Source: Lineus longissimus (taxonomy: Eukaryota; Nemertea; Pilidiophora; Heteronemertea; Lineidae). Taken from it: DNA of 64,000 nucleotides. The position numbers and the translations under genes are program-made. The notes beneath the pieces were generated by a model. The model did not search any database, was not told the origin of the DNA, and saw nothing but the letters and a program-made list of their open reading frames with translations. Shown one piece after another: positions 47,936-59,219 of the stretch. The stretch is from NCBI RefSeq assembly GCF_910592395.1, contig NC_088309.1, forward strand, positions 8,682,501 to 8,746,500, given 5' to 3'. The stretch's first letter is position 1. The number at the start of each line of letters is the position of its first letter.

Positions 47936-50606
47936 AGCGGTTTCAAAACTAAGAGTAACAGCTCACCCCAATTGAAATATCAGAAGACTTCCCTAGCCAA
48001 CGTTCCACTACTTTTTGAAACTCACCTCACACAACATGCACAAGAGCAGCATGGGATTTTAATAAATTGAACCAAAATGAAACGTTAAACTTACCAATTC
48101 ACATCCTCGATTTTCATAATAAAGCTATCCTAAGAAGTCAAAAGGTTGTAATCCGGCAGCAGATTTGCAGAGAGTGGAGACGCCCTCAGTGATGTTCTCG
48201 CTATGAGTGAGCAGCATCTGAGTCGTCAGTCTGCCTGCGAGAGGAGAGGCACTGACGATCAATAGCCCCAGTTAGAAAAATAAAGCAACAGCGTCAACTG
48301 GCTCAGATACAAAGTTCATTATTCTTGTGATAACCAGATCAAAATATGAGAGGTAATGCATTGAATCCCATTCTGTTGAGTTCTGAAGGTGCTAATGTCA
48401 ACAGAACTATTTTTGTAGTCAAGCTACCCACGTGACAAAAAGCAGCGACAATCCTCATAAAAAAAATAGAGCAAATATATACAAATGTTATTGCCATTGA
48501 CAACCAGATCCAAACAAAAAGAAGGGCACAATTAAAAATCAATTAAAAATCTTTCACAATTCGAAATGATGCAGAAAGTAATGCACTACCAACATTGACA
48601 TTTAGCTTGTCGGGTTAGGCAAAGATAACCCCAATGAGCCGCCAAAGCGTTCGACAGAGGGAAGCATAATTTTGAGGAAATGCATAACAATGCTGGGGTT
48701 AAGACACCTTGAACTTGTTTGCAGTGATCAAACATCTCAAAAAAAAATTCGGTATACTATAGATTGCACAAGATGTCACTTTTAACCACGCAAGCTAGAG
48801 TTCCTGAATCATCTGAAATAAAATACAACTCCATCATGCCAGGAGGGAAATCAAGCCATTCAGATGACCTCGACGTCCTTGGGGAGCCATGCAACATTTG
48901 CAGAATGTGACATTTGTCAATGGAGATAGGTATCTGCCATCATCCCAAAGGGAGCTGGCGATCAATGCAGATATCTCAGAATAGGACAGTAACTGATTCA
49001 ATCCAGGACCTCAGCAGACAACAGCAACATTTTCTCAAATGGGATGGGTTGTAGTGGTAAAGTTAGTGATGGTACCTTATTTTTTTATGAGGCTGATGGA
49101 AAGACTGATGGTAATATTCTTTGGCATGCCATTTATTTATGCATTTATTTTCACACCTAAGTAAATACTGAATACATATACCAAAGAATAGCCCAATCTA
49201 TCTTGAACATGCTATACTAGAGAGAAGAAGAAGTAAGAGCAATCTTGAAGGCATGTCATAGAGCATGTCACTTTAGACTGATATAGAGATGAGTTGCCAT
49301 TCATAATAGACAGCCTCCATTAGGACATTACAAGAGCAACTATGGGATGTCATGTGTGAGACAGGATGACACTGATGTAGGCAATGATCGAAGATACCAA
49401 GTGTCAATCGACATTCAAGGTAGGGCTTCAGATAAGACTCGGTGAAAACCAATGGTAATCAATTACTTGTGTTCAGGAATGAGCAGGGATAAACGTGTGA
49501 TCATCTAGGGATTGACCCAACCACAACAAGAAAACTGTTCATAACTGGAGCAAAGGTCAACGGCAGTGGTATGCACTTAAGAAGCCCTTTAATTAGTCCA
49601 TATGGCAAAAAGTGAAAGAACATAAGTTAGCAGCAAATGTACGTTAAACCTAACAACAGCCAGTAACATCCACAAATCCCAGTAAATACGCTGACGTATC
49701 TTTTTTTTTAAATCTTCAAGTGTCTCACCATATGACATTTAGACCCAATGATGGAGTATTGACCAGTATTCCTTTACATGAAATGTCATATATAATTTCA
49801 GAATCAGTACTTGTATTGATTTTATATCTAGTTCACTCCACAAAGAAGTCACAATTAGTGGTGTGGAACGGATGATTTTCCACCCAGTTGAAAGGTAGCT
49901 AGGAACAAAGCACTTGCAAGCTGAAATTGAAAACACTTTAAAAAACACATGATTGAAGAATTCATATCTGAAGCCATAGCAAATGTTGGCATATTTTGTA
50001 GGCCATGAAGTTGGCCAATCTCTACCATTTTGAAATATCAAGGTCTCCAGTCATTTGTCCCTTCCTGGAAGAAACAGATCCGAATGGTGTAGTCTTCTGC
50101 TTCATCCTTGTTGTTCAGCCTTCCTGTGGCAGAGATATAGTGGCTTCTCCTTTCGATGTCTTGCTGTGTTCCCCACATTTTTTTCTGGTGTATTCATTAG
50201 AGGCTCCACAGTGTTCAGGCAAATTGGGGGCAATTTATTGCCAGCAGAATCATATTAGGAGAGGATGAGAAAGTGATAAAGGAGACTATCATAGTGTACA
50301 ATACAACTCATACTCATTTCATTGCCAACAAATGTCATCATTTCGGCTAACTGGTCTTCGCCTTGCATACAAATTTGGTAACAGTCATGCGCAAAAGTCT
50401 AATTCTACACGAGCAAAACAAATGAAGGACAGAATCTTCATACTGGACAAGCTTCAGCTGGCATGCACAGTGCAGAAGTACCTCTTGTGCCCTTACTTCA
50501 ACGAGGCACAGATCTAAACAATCTAGACTTTCCATCATACATGTCACAAGAGAAACGGTCAATATTCAGGTGAACGACGACAAACATAAACTTGTTTTAC
50601 CTGAAG

Positions 50607-50737
50607 AAGGTAGAATGGGGTAATTGTAGCCCCGGTTTAATTGTAGCCCCTGTTATGATATTGATTGACATCCCCATGCATCAAACAATGCAGGGGCTAC
50701 AAATAAACCGGGGCTACAATTACCCCCATTCTACCTT
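50607..50737. mobile_element. 131-bp palindromic MITE
   Basis: Left and right arms of about 47 bases are inverted copies with two or three differences: AAGGTAGAATGGGG, TAATTGTAGCCCC, GGTTTAATTGTAGCCCC. The intervening loop is about 36 bases. A transcript would form a long near-perfect hairpin. Confidence 0.88.
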
Positions 50738-51844
50738 ATTGGTCCTGTATCATTTGGTTTTGTCTTCCTACTGCCATTTAATAAATTCCAGAAACAAATT
50801 CAAATGTAAGGCCGCTGCCGGCACTTGACATGTGGGCCATTCCCCATACACCCCAGATAATTTGCTCACTTCATTATAAGACCGTTTTTGGGTGCAATTA
50901 AGTTTTCAATAGCAACTCATTCAGAAACCACGAACACAAATTTCCAATAAAAATCGTCTTGAGATAAACGCACATGCTGGCAGAATTAATTTCTTAGTGC
51001 CATTTTTGCAATCAAAGCTTAATAAAAAATTCCTAATTTGATTACAGCTGTTAATTGCATGGAAGGTTCCTGTAAAGTTTCAACAATATTAACTCTCTAG
51101 TGATCTCAAGTAATAGCATATCATACCACTATTGCTCCCTGGACTGAAGTTATTTCGACATACTTGAAGGAGTAAGGTAAGGTACAATGGGGGACGTAGA
51201 AAAAATAAACTTAAGACTGAAAATTGATATAACTACTCTTTATTTATTCTTGCTAAGACCTACACCTAACACTCATACGACAAAACCAGACCCATGACTA
51301 GGCTGTTCGAAACTTCCCATTTTATAAACATTTTGTGGCAAGTTTCCTTTAAAATGACAAATTGTTGACTTAACCATCATAGATCTCATATCAGATGCCA
51401 ATCTTTTCTCATTTCGTGCTCAGTTCATGATGCGATTTTAGTGTTCCGGATGTAAAACAGATGTCTCAGATTGATTGCAACAGCTGTTCAAATTGATAAA
51501 ATGCATATTCCATAAACTTTACTCTCAATAACAGGTTGAATCAGTGACTTATCACATCACGAGCATGAAATTGACAACATCTGATAGGGTTGCCATAGAA
51601 ATTGCCATAATGATCATGCTAATTCTCATAATGCAGAACCAGCTGTAACAAGGCAGTAATCATCCATGAAAAATATTGTTATTTCAACCCTTTTGTACAG
51701 GACCATATCGAGAGAGAGAGAAATTGTGCATAAAAGCATGCACGGAATTATTGAATTTTGGAGTTGCCTTATTAGTGGGTGCAAGAGTCAAAAACTTTGG
51801 AAATTTTGTTACATTCTGAGACGTCGTAAAAACATACCTGTCAA

Positions 51845-52175
51845 GTGTCTGATTGCAAGAAATAATGTCATTGATAATGAAACACTCTCACCCATCACAA
51901 CAACATCCATTGCAAATGTTTGTTGATTCAAGGAGACAATGCCATTGGTAAAGAACATTCTCTGACATCGTAATCACATACCTGACAAAGTTCTGATTCC
52001 AGGAGACATTGAAACATAATGAAACATTCTCAGACATCACAACAACATATTTAAAAAATGTCTGATTCCAAGTGACAATGTCATTGGTAATAAAACAATC
52101 TCAGACACCATAAGACATACATTACCTGATTACTGTCTGTATCTGGGAGACAATGTCATTTCTAATATCTACAGA
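51845..52175 (+). repeat. degenerate 70-80-bp tandem repeat, 4-5 units
   Basis: Each unit holds CTGATTCCAAGAGACAATGT-like text, CATTGGTAATAAAACATTCT-like text, CTCAGACATCACAACAACAT and a CATACCTG phrase. Divergence is high. Confidence 0.75.
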
Positions 52176-54652
52176 CTGAGGAAAACCTTACCTAAATCAG
52201 TTTAAAACACTTTTCTGACCAAACTGCCTCTCCTTGCGGCCATGAGACTTAATTGCAAGCCCCTTGAAATTCTCTTTGGTGACCAGTCAACCAGGAGAGA
52301 ATAACTAACAATCTCCAAAGACACCAATCCCCTGAGGCATTATTTTACCAGCTGTGAGAACATGGGATCACGAGAATATAGGATTAAGTGACAATGAATA
52401 CGTTAACTCACTTTGTGGTCATAAGCGAATAATAGGTTTAGAACAAAGGAAGATAAGTCAAGCTATATAAAGGGAAATGCGCAAAGATGATGATGATGAT
52501 GATGATGGAGACAGCACCTCATTGGCCGGCTACCTTGGCTTAGATAGCCTTTCAAAACAAAGACACTGAGTCAACATTTTTCCAATATATGCGATTGGTA
52601 AAAAACTTCAATTTCAAATGGCTTGCCACGCGTGATGAGACAAATTGTAAAACAATTCCCCTTCAAGATGGAGGTATGCTCTTCAAAGTAATAGGTAGAT
52701 TCAATTTACATAAAGCTGGCTCATGGAATCGTGCACTACTCCTTTGTGACAGGTAATTTGCAGAGCTGATTTTCTCATTTTTTTGTCAACTGGTGTACCA
52801 GTATGCAAGGAAATGAACAGAGTGATCCCCAAAAAGAATCGGACTCATTTCAAGGGGTGTGTCAAATGGTTTGATCTTTGATTACTATACACGGCTTTTA
52901 AATTGATTGCATTCGAGGGGGCATGTTTCGGATGAGGGAAACTATTTCTTTTCCAAATCACAAAAACCACAAGGTTCTCCAGTATGGCTTTATTCAGCAT
53001 CAGGACCCTGACAAACTCATTTTTTGCATTTATAATGCAGGGAGAAAACACCCTAGTGCAATAGGCATCTGATCCTTTCAATTGGATAACAAGTTACATA
53101 ACACACAACGTGTGTTTCAGCAAAAATATGTAAGCTCGCCTTAGTATATTTTTTGTTCGACAGATCAGGCATGCATTGCCCATCCTGAACAGACAGTAAT
53201 AAAAGAACTTAGCACGTCGTAAATGTACCAGCCGGCTTACTCGGTCGACAGCCTTCCATAAAAAAGTGGTATGGTCTATAACCTGAGAAATCGATACAGG
53301 TACGCGAATAAAACTTGGCTTATCCCTAATTAGAAACATGCATGTATTGTGAATGACAGCCTGGTAGCTTGACGGTGGTCTTTCTGAATCTCTGGTGATT
53401 CGCCCTGTTGGTTTATTAGCATGATTAGTCAAATCAGTCGGTGTCAGGTAAAAGTTGTTGTTGCCAAGGGAGGCACATCTCGGCCACAAGAAAATTTAAA
53501 GTTTGTCACTGAATTGAAATGAGAGGGTTCTACATGAACAGTCTAATTCAAAAGAAAATACACACACTCTCTCTCTTTAAAAAAAGATTGATATTGAAAT
53601 ATCAAATTCTGCCAGATAGGTTCCAGCATCAAAATTGAAATAAAAAAATTATAAAAAATTTATAGAATACCCATTTGATAATAAACTGAAGAAAGTAGGG
53701 CGATAGGTTATCATTGACTAAATTTAAAGCTGCAAGCAGTTTGATCAAGCCATATTTGCTCGCCCGTTTTGGATGATCTTCCAGTGAATACTAATGCTGA
53801 TAGAATACTTACTTCGGGTTGTGACTTTCTGTAGCAGGTATGTTGAAATCCTTTATAAATCTTGCTTCAAAGTGCCCCCTGCAGTGCCTGTCAGAGAGTG
53901 ACCACACATATCTCAAAATACACATTACAAACATTACCAATACTTGGCTTCAGCCTGACACATGTTTTACCAACTCCAGGCCATCACCTGCATGATACTA
54001 AGGGGTTATCTTTGACCCATCAGCTTTAATGCCATAATGTATGGAGTTCACTGAAACCCTCAGAAAAAAATTTTATCATGAAATTCTATGCAGTCTGTGT
54101 ACATAAAATGTACAGCAGACTTTATAGTTCACAGAACCCTCTTCTATATCAGGAATGTCTGGGCAAAATACTTCACTGCTGGTGTAACATATTGATATTT
54201 CAGTATTGATCTATGTGTGTGCCCCTTCAATCAATAGGTACAGCCACACACAACAGCTATTCCTATCAGAACAAAACAGTGAGATTTGGTTCCATAATTT
54301 CACACCACACAGAATCATATACATGTTTTAACTCCCTCTCGAGATATGTCCTGCAGCCTTAAAGACAAGGTGTGTATGATGTATGAAACTTAATATTTGT
54401 GACTTGTGCTTTTGACTCAAAATCAACTGAACTAAGCATCATGATGATACACTACCTACAGCATAGGGGGATACAATGTATCAAGCTAAGCAAAATATTT
54501 CGTATTGTCAAATCTGAGCAAATTATATAAGAAAAGTTGTATTTATTACCTTAACTAAGTACCTGTCTAACCTTCAGACCCGCTTTATGACCGAATTGAT
54601 GCCTAGATTAAGCGTGAAACGGTGGTTTATAAGAGGTGAAAAATAGCAGAAC

Positions 54653-54983
54653 GACCGGAAGTTGTGATGGATAGCATCTCATCAATCAGCGCCGTCTAGT
54701 GCGCAATTATAGAACTGAAAGTTGCAGCATTACCCAGCATCCATCGTTTGGCGCTAGTTTTCCACGTGTGTGCTGGGTGTGGCGCAATACACAAGAAAGT
54801 AACAGGATGTCAGATCGTGGTTCCCTGACCTTTGCAAACAATTTCACTGGATATAACCCACGCAGCGACACCAAGGACCACTGGCTGATCTATTGATATG
54901 TTCGTAGTAGGGTGTCAAAGTCGGAGAGAAGAAGAGCCACTCGTCTCTTGTGTTTGAAGTGTTTGCATTTGTCAGCCAATAAA
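54653..54983 (+). promoter_or_regulatory. ETS-motif promoter region with a small ORF and poly(A) signal
   Basis: ACCGGAAGT (54653-54661), an ETS site, lies between a plus-strand ORF and a minus-strand segment ending in a donor-like GACAG|GTACTT near 54577. On + an open frame from 54699 (65 aa) or from the inner ATG 54807 (29 aa, MSDRGSLTFANNFTGY...) ends at 54896, and AATAAA follows at 54978-54983. This looks like a bidirectional TATA-less promoter with a very short plus-strand transcript. The peptide matches nothing I know. Confidence 0.35.
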
Positions 54984-54998
54984 CACAAGATTTTAATC

Positions 54999-55040
54999 CT
55001 TCAGTCTTGGGTTTGGCGGCCTTCAGTCTTGGGTTTGGCG
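54999..55040 (+). repeat. 21-bp tandem duplication
   Basis: CTTCAGTCTTGGGTTTGGCG occurs twice in direct succession. The first copy looks like an acceptor (TTTTAATCCTTCAG), so the duplication doubles a potential splice site. Confidence 0.8.
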
Positions 55041-55249
55041 GAGAGAACTAATCTTACATAAGTCCCAAAACAATATCATATGTCTTTATGGCAATATTTA
55101 TTACTGGGACCCAGTACAGTGCCGTTCTACCCAATATTCCTGGGGCTGTTGGAGAGGCTTCTTGTCTACGCAGTACCATTCTGCCCCTCTATAAGGCACA
55201 CGTTGGTAACTAATGAATTGACTGCGAAATGCCCATAAAATCATGAAAA

Positions 55250-55335
55250 ATCCAATAATTTTCTTCCTTTTCTTGGGATTCGAACCTACACTGTATAACA
55301 CTGCTGTCTGGAAGGCCAGTGTCTTTGGCACTCGC
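55250..55335 (-). repeat. tRNA-like SINE fragment
   Basis: On the minus strand a B box (GGTTCGAATCC) follows an A-box-like TTGGTGCGAGTGCC by about 50 bases. The arms do not pair well enough for a tRNA, so a tRNA-derived SINE or decayed tRNA is likelier. Confidence 0.35.
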
Positions 55336-55488
55336 ACCAACTTTCTGTGACGTCACGTCGAATTTGATTGGTTCAAAAGTTTCAAATAGTAAACCTGTTT
55401 GGGGAAAAAAAATCACATCCGGGGGCGGGGCCGGGTAAAGAGACTTGATTAGTCCTTGTGGTGGCAAGCTGACCGTTGAGGACTCATG

Positions 55489-55573
55489 ATCCCAGGGCAG
55501 TCCATCGCGTCATCCTATTTGGACCTCCTTATGAAGAGGGACGAGGCCGGTCCACTGCGTCCGGAGTGTAATT
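55489..55573 (+). repeat. copy of a dispersed element (inverted partner at 59951)
   Basis: It contains CCCAGGGCAGTCCATCGCGT and GGACGAGGCCGGTCCACTGC, then GTCCGGAGTGTAATT. An inverted copy with about 80 percent identity by eye lies at 59951-60035, and weaker copies at 16639-16677, 58987-59012 and 60321-60360. The inverted pair flanks the thymidylate kinase gene. Confidence 0.75.
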
Positions 55574-55989
55574 AATTGCATCATCATCGACTGGAACTTT
55601 CAATTTCACCGCAAAACTACTCACTAAGACATCTTTTGTGGAAAAAAAACTGGTTTGTTCTTAAAGAAATGTAGGCCTACTGGTCCGATCCGCTTGGTGG
55701 ACAGGGAGCTAGCCGTCTAGACCATCATTAAGCGGCAATATCATAATGTAATGACTCCAACAGGAATTCCACCTTGCAGTAGGTTTAATACAGCACACTG
55801 ACTCCCACTTTAACCTCGATTATTCCACAGGCTACCTTCCACTAGTCGGGTCCTCTTTCTTCATACTCCTGTCTTCGGTCGTACAGGAGTTCCAACCGGT
55901 TAGAACGGAAAGAGACCATTATGTCCTAAGAAAAAACAAAATAAATTTTGCGGGAAGGAACGATCTGTATGCTAAAAAAGCTCTGTAGA

Positions 55990-58250
55990 ATGGTTGGAAG
56001 AGGTGCTTTGATCGTTTTAGAGGGTTGTGATAGATGTGGGAAGTCTACACAAAGCTGTAAACTCGTAGAAGTGCTGAACCAACGAGGATCAAAGGCATCA
56101 TTCATGTGTTTTCCAGGTGCATTACCTACATTATAGTTCAGCTTTTCTCCACCAGGGCATTGGCATGTGCATCGGTAGCAGATCTAGGGGTCATTGCGCA
56201 CGGGTATGCTATCCTGCCATGTAGGCCCTGTAGGCTTGTGTCGAAAATAATATTTTATGCCCCGAAACTGTTTTCACACTACGTACACAACAAGGTTTTC
56301 ACGGTCGAAGATGCGGCTGATCCCAGCCCATTGACTGTCTGGCATCTGGTCTGATCGATGATCTATTTCAAGTACAACTTTTCTAATAATATTAGCTCTT
56401 TTTCGATGTTCATCCTTCAGATCGATCAACGAGGATTGGCTCTACAATCAGTGACTACCTCGAGAAGAAGTGTGAGTTAGAAGACCATGCTGTTCACCTC
56501 CTCTTTTCTGCTAATCGATGGGAATTAGTGTAAGTTGCCAAACAATTGGTGGTCTTCTTCTTAGTTCTTTGCTGGTCAGTCACTCCTGATCTGTTGATAT
56601 ATCTGTCTTCGAACCTCTTACTCATGTCCACAAAGCTGTGCTCCTTCAGGCCATATGTCATTCCTAGCAGTCCCCGATCTGGGACACCTCCCCAGAATGT
56701 GCTCCACGCTCATGAGCTCCATCATGCATCCAATTTGGAACTCGTTCTTCAGGTGATGCAAACAGCCAAGGTTGCATTTTATGGGATTTCTTGATGTGAA
56801 AAGTAATCATGAATTGTTAAATGCTCAACAGTGCAAGGAAACCCCTACCATTATTTTTCAGACCAAAGATAACTAGCCTCCTTGAGAGTGGAACTACACT
56901 GGTGATTGACAGATATGCCTATTCGGGTGTAGCATTCACCGCCGCAAAACCGGTATGTGTCAAAAAAGGGGAAAGAGAGTACATGTAGTAAAGTTGACGG
57001 TACGGGAACATCTCCGGGCGACTGGATGATGTGAGAAGGCTAACAGTTGAGGGTACATCTCCGGGAGACTGGATGATGTGAGATTGAGGGTAAATCTCCG
57101 GGCGGCTGGATGATGTGAGAAGGCTAACACAGTTGAGGGTACATCTCCGGGCGACTGGATGAATTGAGATTGAGGGCACATATCCGGGCGACTGGATACT
57201 ACAAAGTGTACAAGCTTAAAATTGAAGTCTAGTTCAATATTAGAAAAACGTTATGAACTCCTGCCATCATTTGGAACCTGATTCTCGACTCTTTGGGCAG
57301 AATTAGAAATCAGTCAGTTGTGTATTGGGAACATTGCTGCATTTGTTCAAGATTCTGATTATGCAAGTTGCTTTAAATAGCAATATTAAATTTGGTATAT
57401 GCATGTCGATTTCGAGAAGGCAGTGTTTTCAGGAAGCAGGATAATTATGTGACAGGACTTGTGCTTGAGTTTCCCTAAAAATCATTTGTTTATTTTGCAG
57501 GGTTTCACAATGGATTGGTGCCGGAAACCAGACATTGGCCTCCCAAAGCCAGACTTGGTGTTGTATCTAGATCTGAAGGCTGAAGATCTGCAAGAGAGGA
57601 AAAACTTTGGGGAAGAAAGATATGAGAAGGCAGAGTTCCAGCAAAAAGTGGCAGAGAATTACAAAATACTCCGGGAACCAGACTGGCAGGTTCGTGTTCA
57701 GAATGATTGATGTTTTCCAGTGAAAGTTATGATATTGATACATGTTAAGTTTTCATTCTGATCTCGGTCGTAACTCATTCCAAAGCCGATATACATTAGA
57801 AAAAGACAGTACCAGTGGCTGAGGCAGTATCAAATATTTGGAACTTTTTCTGTAAATGATTACTCTCCTTCGGTTCTTATGTCTTGAAGAGCTGGTATGA
57901 TTCCTTCTAAGATTTTAACCATATTACTAGAGAAAGTAGGTTGCAATTGTTTGTAAAGTGAATTTGTTTGCTTGGCTTTTTAGGTTCTAGATGCTGGAAG
58001 ATCAATAGAAGAGATCCACTCTGAGATACTGAAGTTAGCAGAGAATGTGATAAGAAATGTGGATGGGAAAGAAATTGGAAAACTGTGGGTTGACCCTCCG
58101 ACTTCCCCTACCAAAAGTCCTCCACTTTCGCCAAACAAAGTAAAACGAGTCATTCCAGAAGAGACCGAAATTCCTTGTTCTCCGAAAAGGGCGAAGTTGG
58201 GACCAAAAACCATACCTGTCTCTCCATCAAAAATGATCAAGTGCTTCTAG
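55990..58250 (+). CDS. DTYMK: thymidylate kinase with C-terminal extension (5 exons, 260 aa)
   Basis: Exons 55990-56116, 56421-56529, 56862-56952, 57501-57689 and 57984-58250 join in frame. The enzyme phosphorylates dTMP to dTDP with ATP, needed for dTTP supply in S phase. Landmarks: RGALIVLEG then P-loop GCDRCGKST (12-20), [13 protein letters not shown] (about 67-79), [11 protein letters not shown] in exon 3, [20 protein letters not shown] in exon 4, and the lid EERYEKAEF. The core ends at IGKLW, where the human protein (212 aa) stops. Here about 53 residues follow, with SP sites at S213, S217, S221, S238 and S252 and a basic PKRAK. ATG 55990 matches the family start; in-frame ATGs at 55948 and 55972 would add 14 or 6 residues. 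Possible AATAAA signals lie at 59174 and 59198. Confidence 0.95.
56997..57195 (+). repeat. ~40-60-bp tandem repeat in DTYMK intron 3
   Basis: GGTACATCTCCGGGCGACTG followed by GATGATGTGAGAAGGCTAAC recurs about five times with deletions. Copies begin near 57000, 57052, 57090, 57138 and 57175. Confidence 0.85.
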
Positions 58251-59219
58251 TGGGAATTTTGTAGCACACTGTGCTGCAAATGAGAATGAGGTTTTGAGGA
58301 ACATTCTGAGTTATGTCTTCTAAGTTCAAGGCTAAGCTTCGGAAAGAGCATTTAAGAACTTCTGGGTTTCTACCTGTAGAAGATTGCTCAATATACTACC
58401 TCTTATTTTTGTATTCCTGTACATTTCAATTGGTTACAAATGTGGTCTGCGGTCTTGGAATTAAGTAATCAAGTTGTAAGCTTTGCATGTTACTGTGACA
58501 ATCGGTTGTTTGCATAATATGATATGGATATATAATATGCATGCTCTTTGGCATTAAGTAATACATGCATGGGAATTCTTTTAACTGCAAGGTAAGGGGG
58601 AAATTATGTAATGATAACTCTATATTTTCAAAGGCTTTTTGCCAAATGGCTGTGGGGGGAATCATAGCTTTTGCATGCCCCTTTTTCGCAGATAGTGAGT
58701 TCTTCATTTTTTGTTGGCAATAGACCGGTTTCTGTAACTGTCATTTGTGAGACTCTGTCTCTGCACCAAAAAGTGTTCAACACCTGGTTACGCTATAAAT
58801 GTTAGCCATTCATATTTGTGTATGTTCATGGTTACAAGTAAGAATATATTTCGTATAATAGAAAATGAAATATTTCGTATTTTCGTTTGATCTATTGCCT
58901 TCCCTGCCATATGGCCTAGTACATACTTACTCAGCCATTTGACTGGCGAATGCTTTCCCAAAAATAAGGTGTGTCTGAATTGCCATGAATAAGGACAAGG
59001 CCAGTCCACTGGTACAGAGACCATGATCCAGGCCAGATTTTGCTACCGACATCTAAGCACCAACACCGTTACATCAATCTAGCTATGTGACGTCATTCTG
59101 TTCCGTTCAGTGCAATGATTTACAGTTTGTGAACACACCCTATCTTTTGTGGCTTGAGCAAATGCAGATGCCAATAAAGACTCTTGCACTGGGTTCAATA
59201 AACACTCTTATCAGTCTTG

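Larger units (their letters stand above)
43290..54560. other. gene-poor stretch, repeats and scattered splice-like sites
   Basis: No recognised protein family apart from the listed items. On the minus strand two segments have good acceptor and donor pairs: 53813-53887 (75 bases, open in one frame, donor CCGAA|GTAAGT) and 48095-48234 (140 bases, acceptor TCTCGCAG, donor TTG|GTAAGT). They could be 5' UTR exons of a transcript heading toward TPST, or chance. A GAT microsatellite is at 52487-52506. Confidence 0.35.

Noticed and set aside
49990-50260. Minus-strand segment with acceptor-like GCCACAG and a 27-codon frame beginning RLNNKDEAEDYT
   Set aside because: Two different frames look equally plausible and there is no donor or poly(A) signal that fits; not enough to call an exon.
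53094-53489. 131-codon minus-strand open frame
   Set aside because: No motif, no convincing splice sites or promoter, and composition typical of chance frames; kept out of the gene list.
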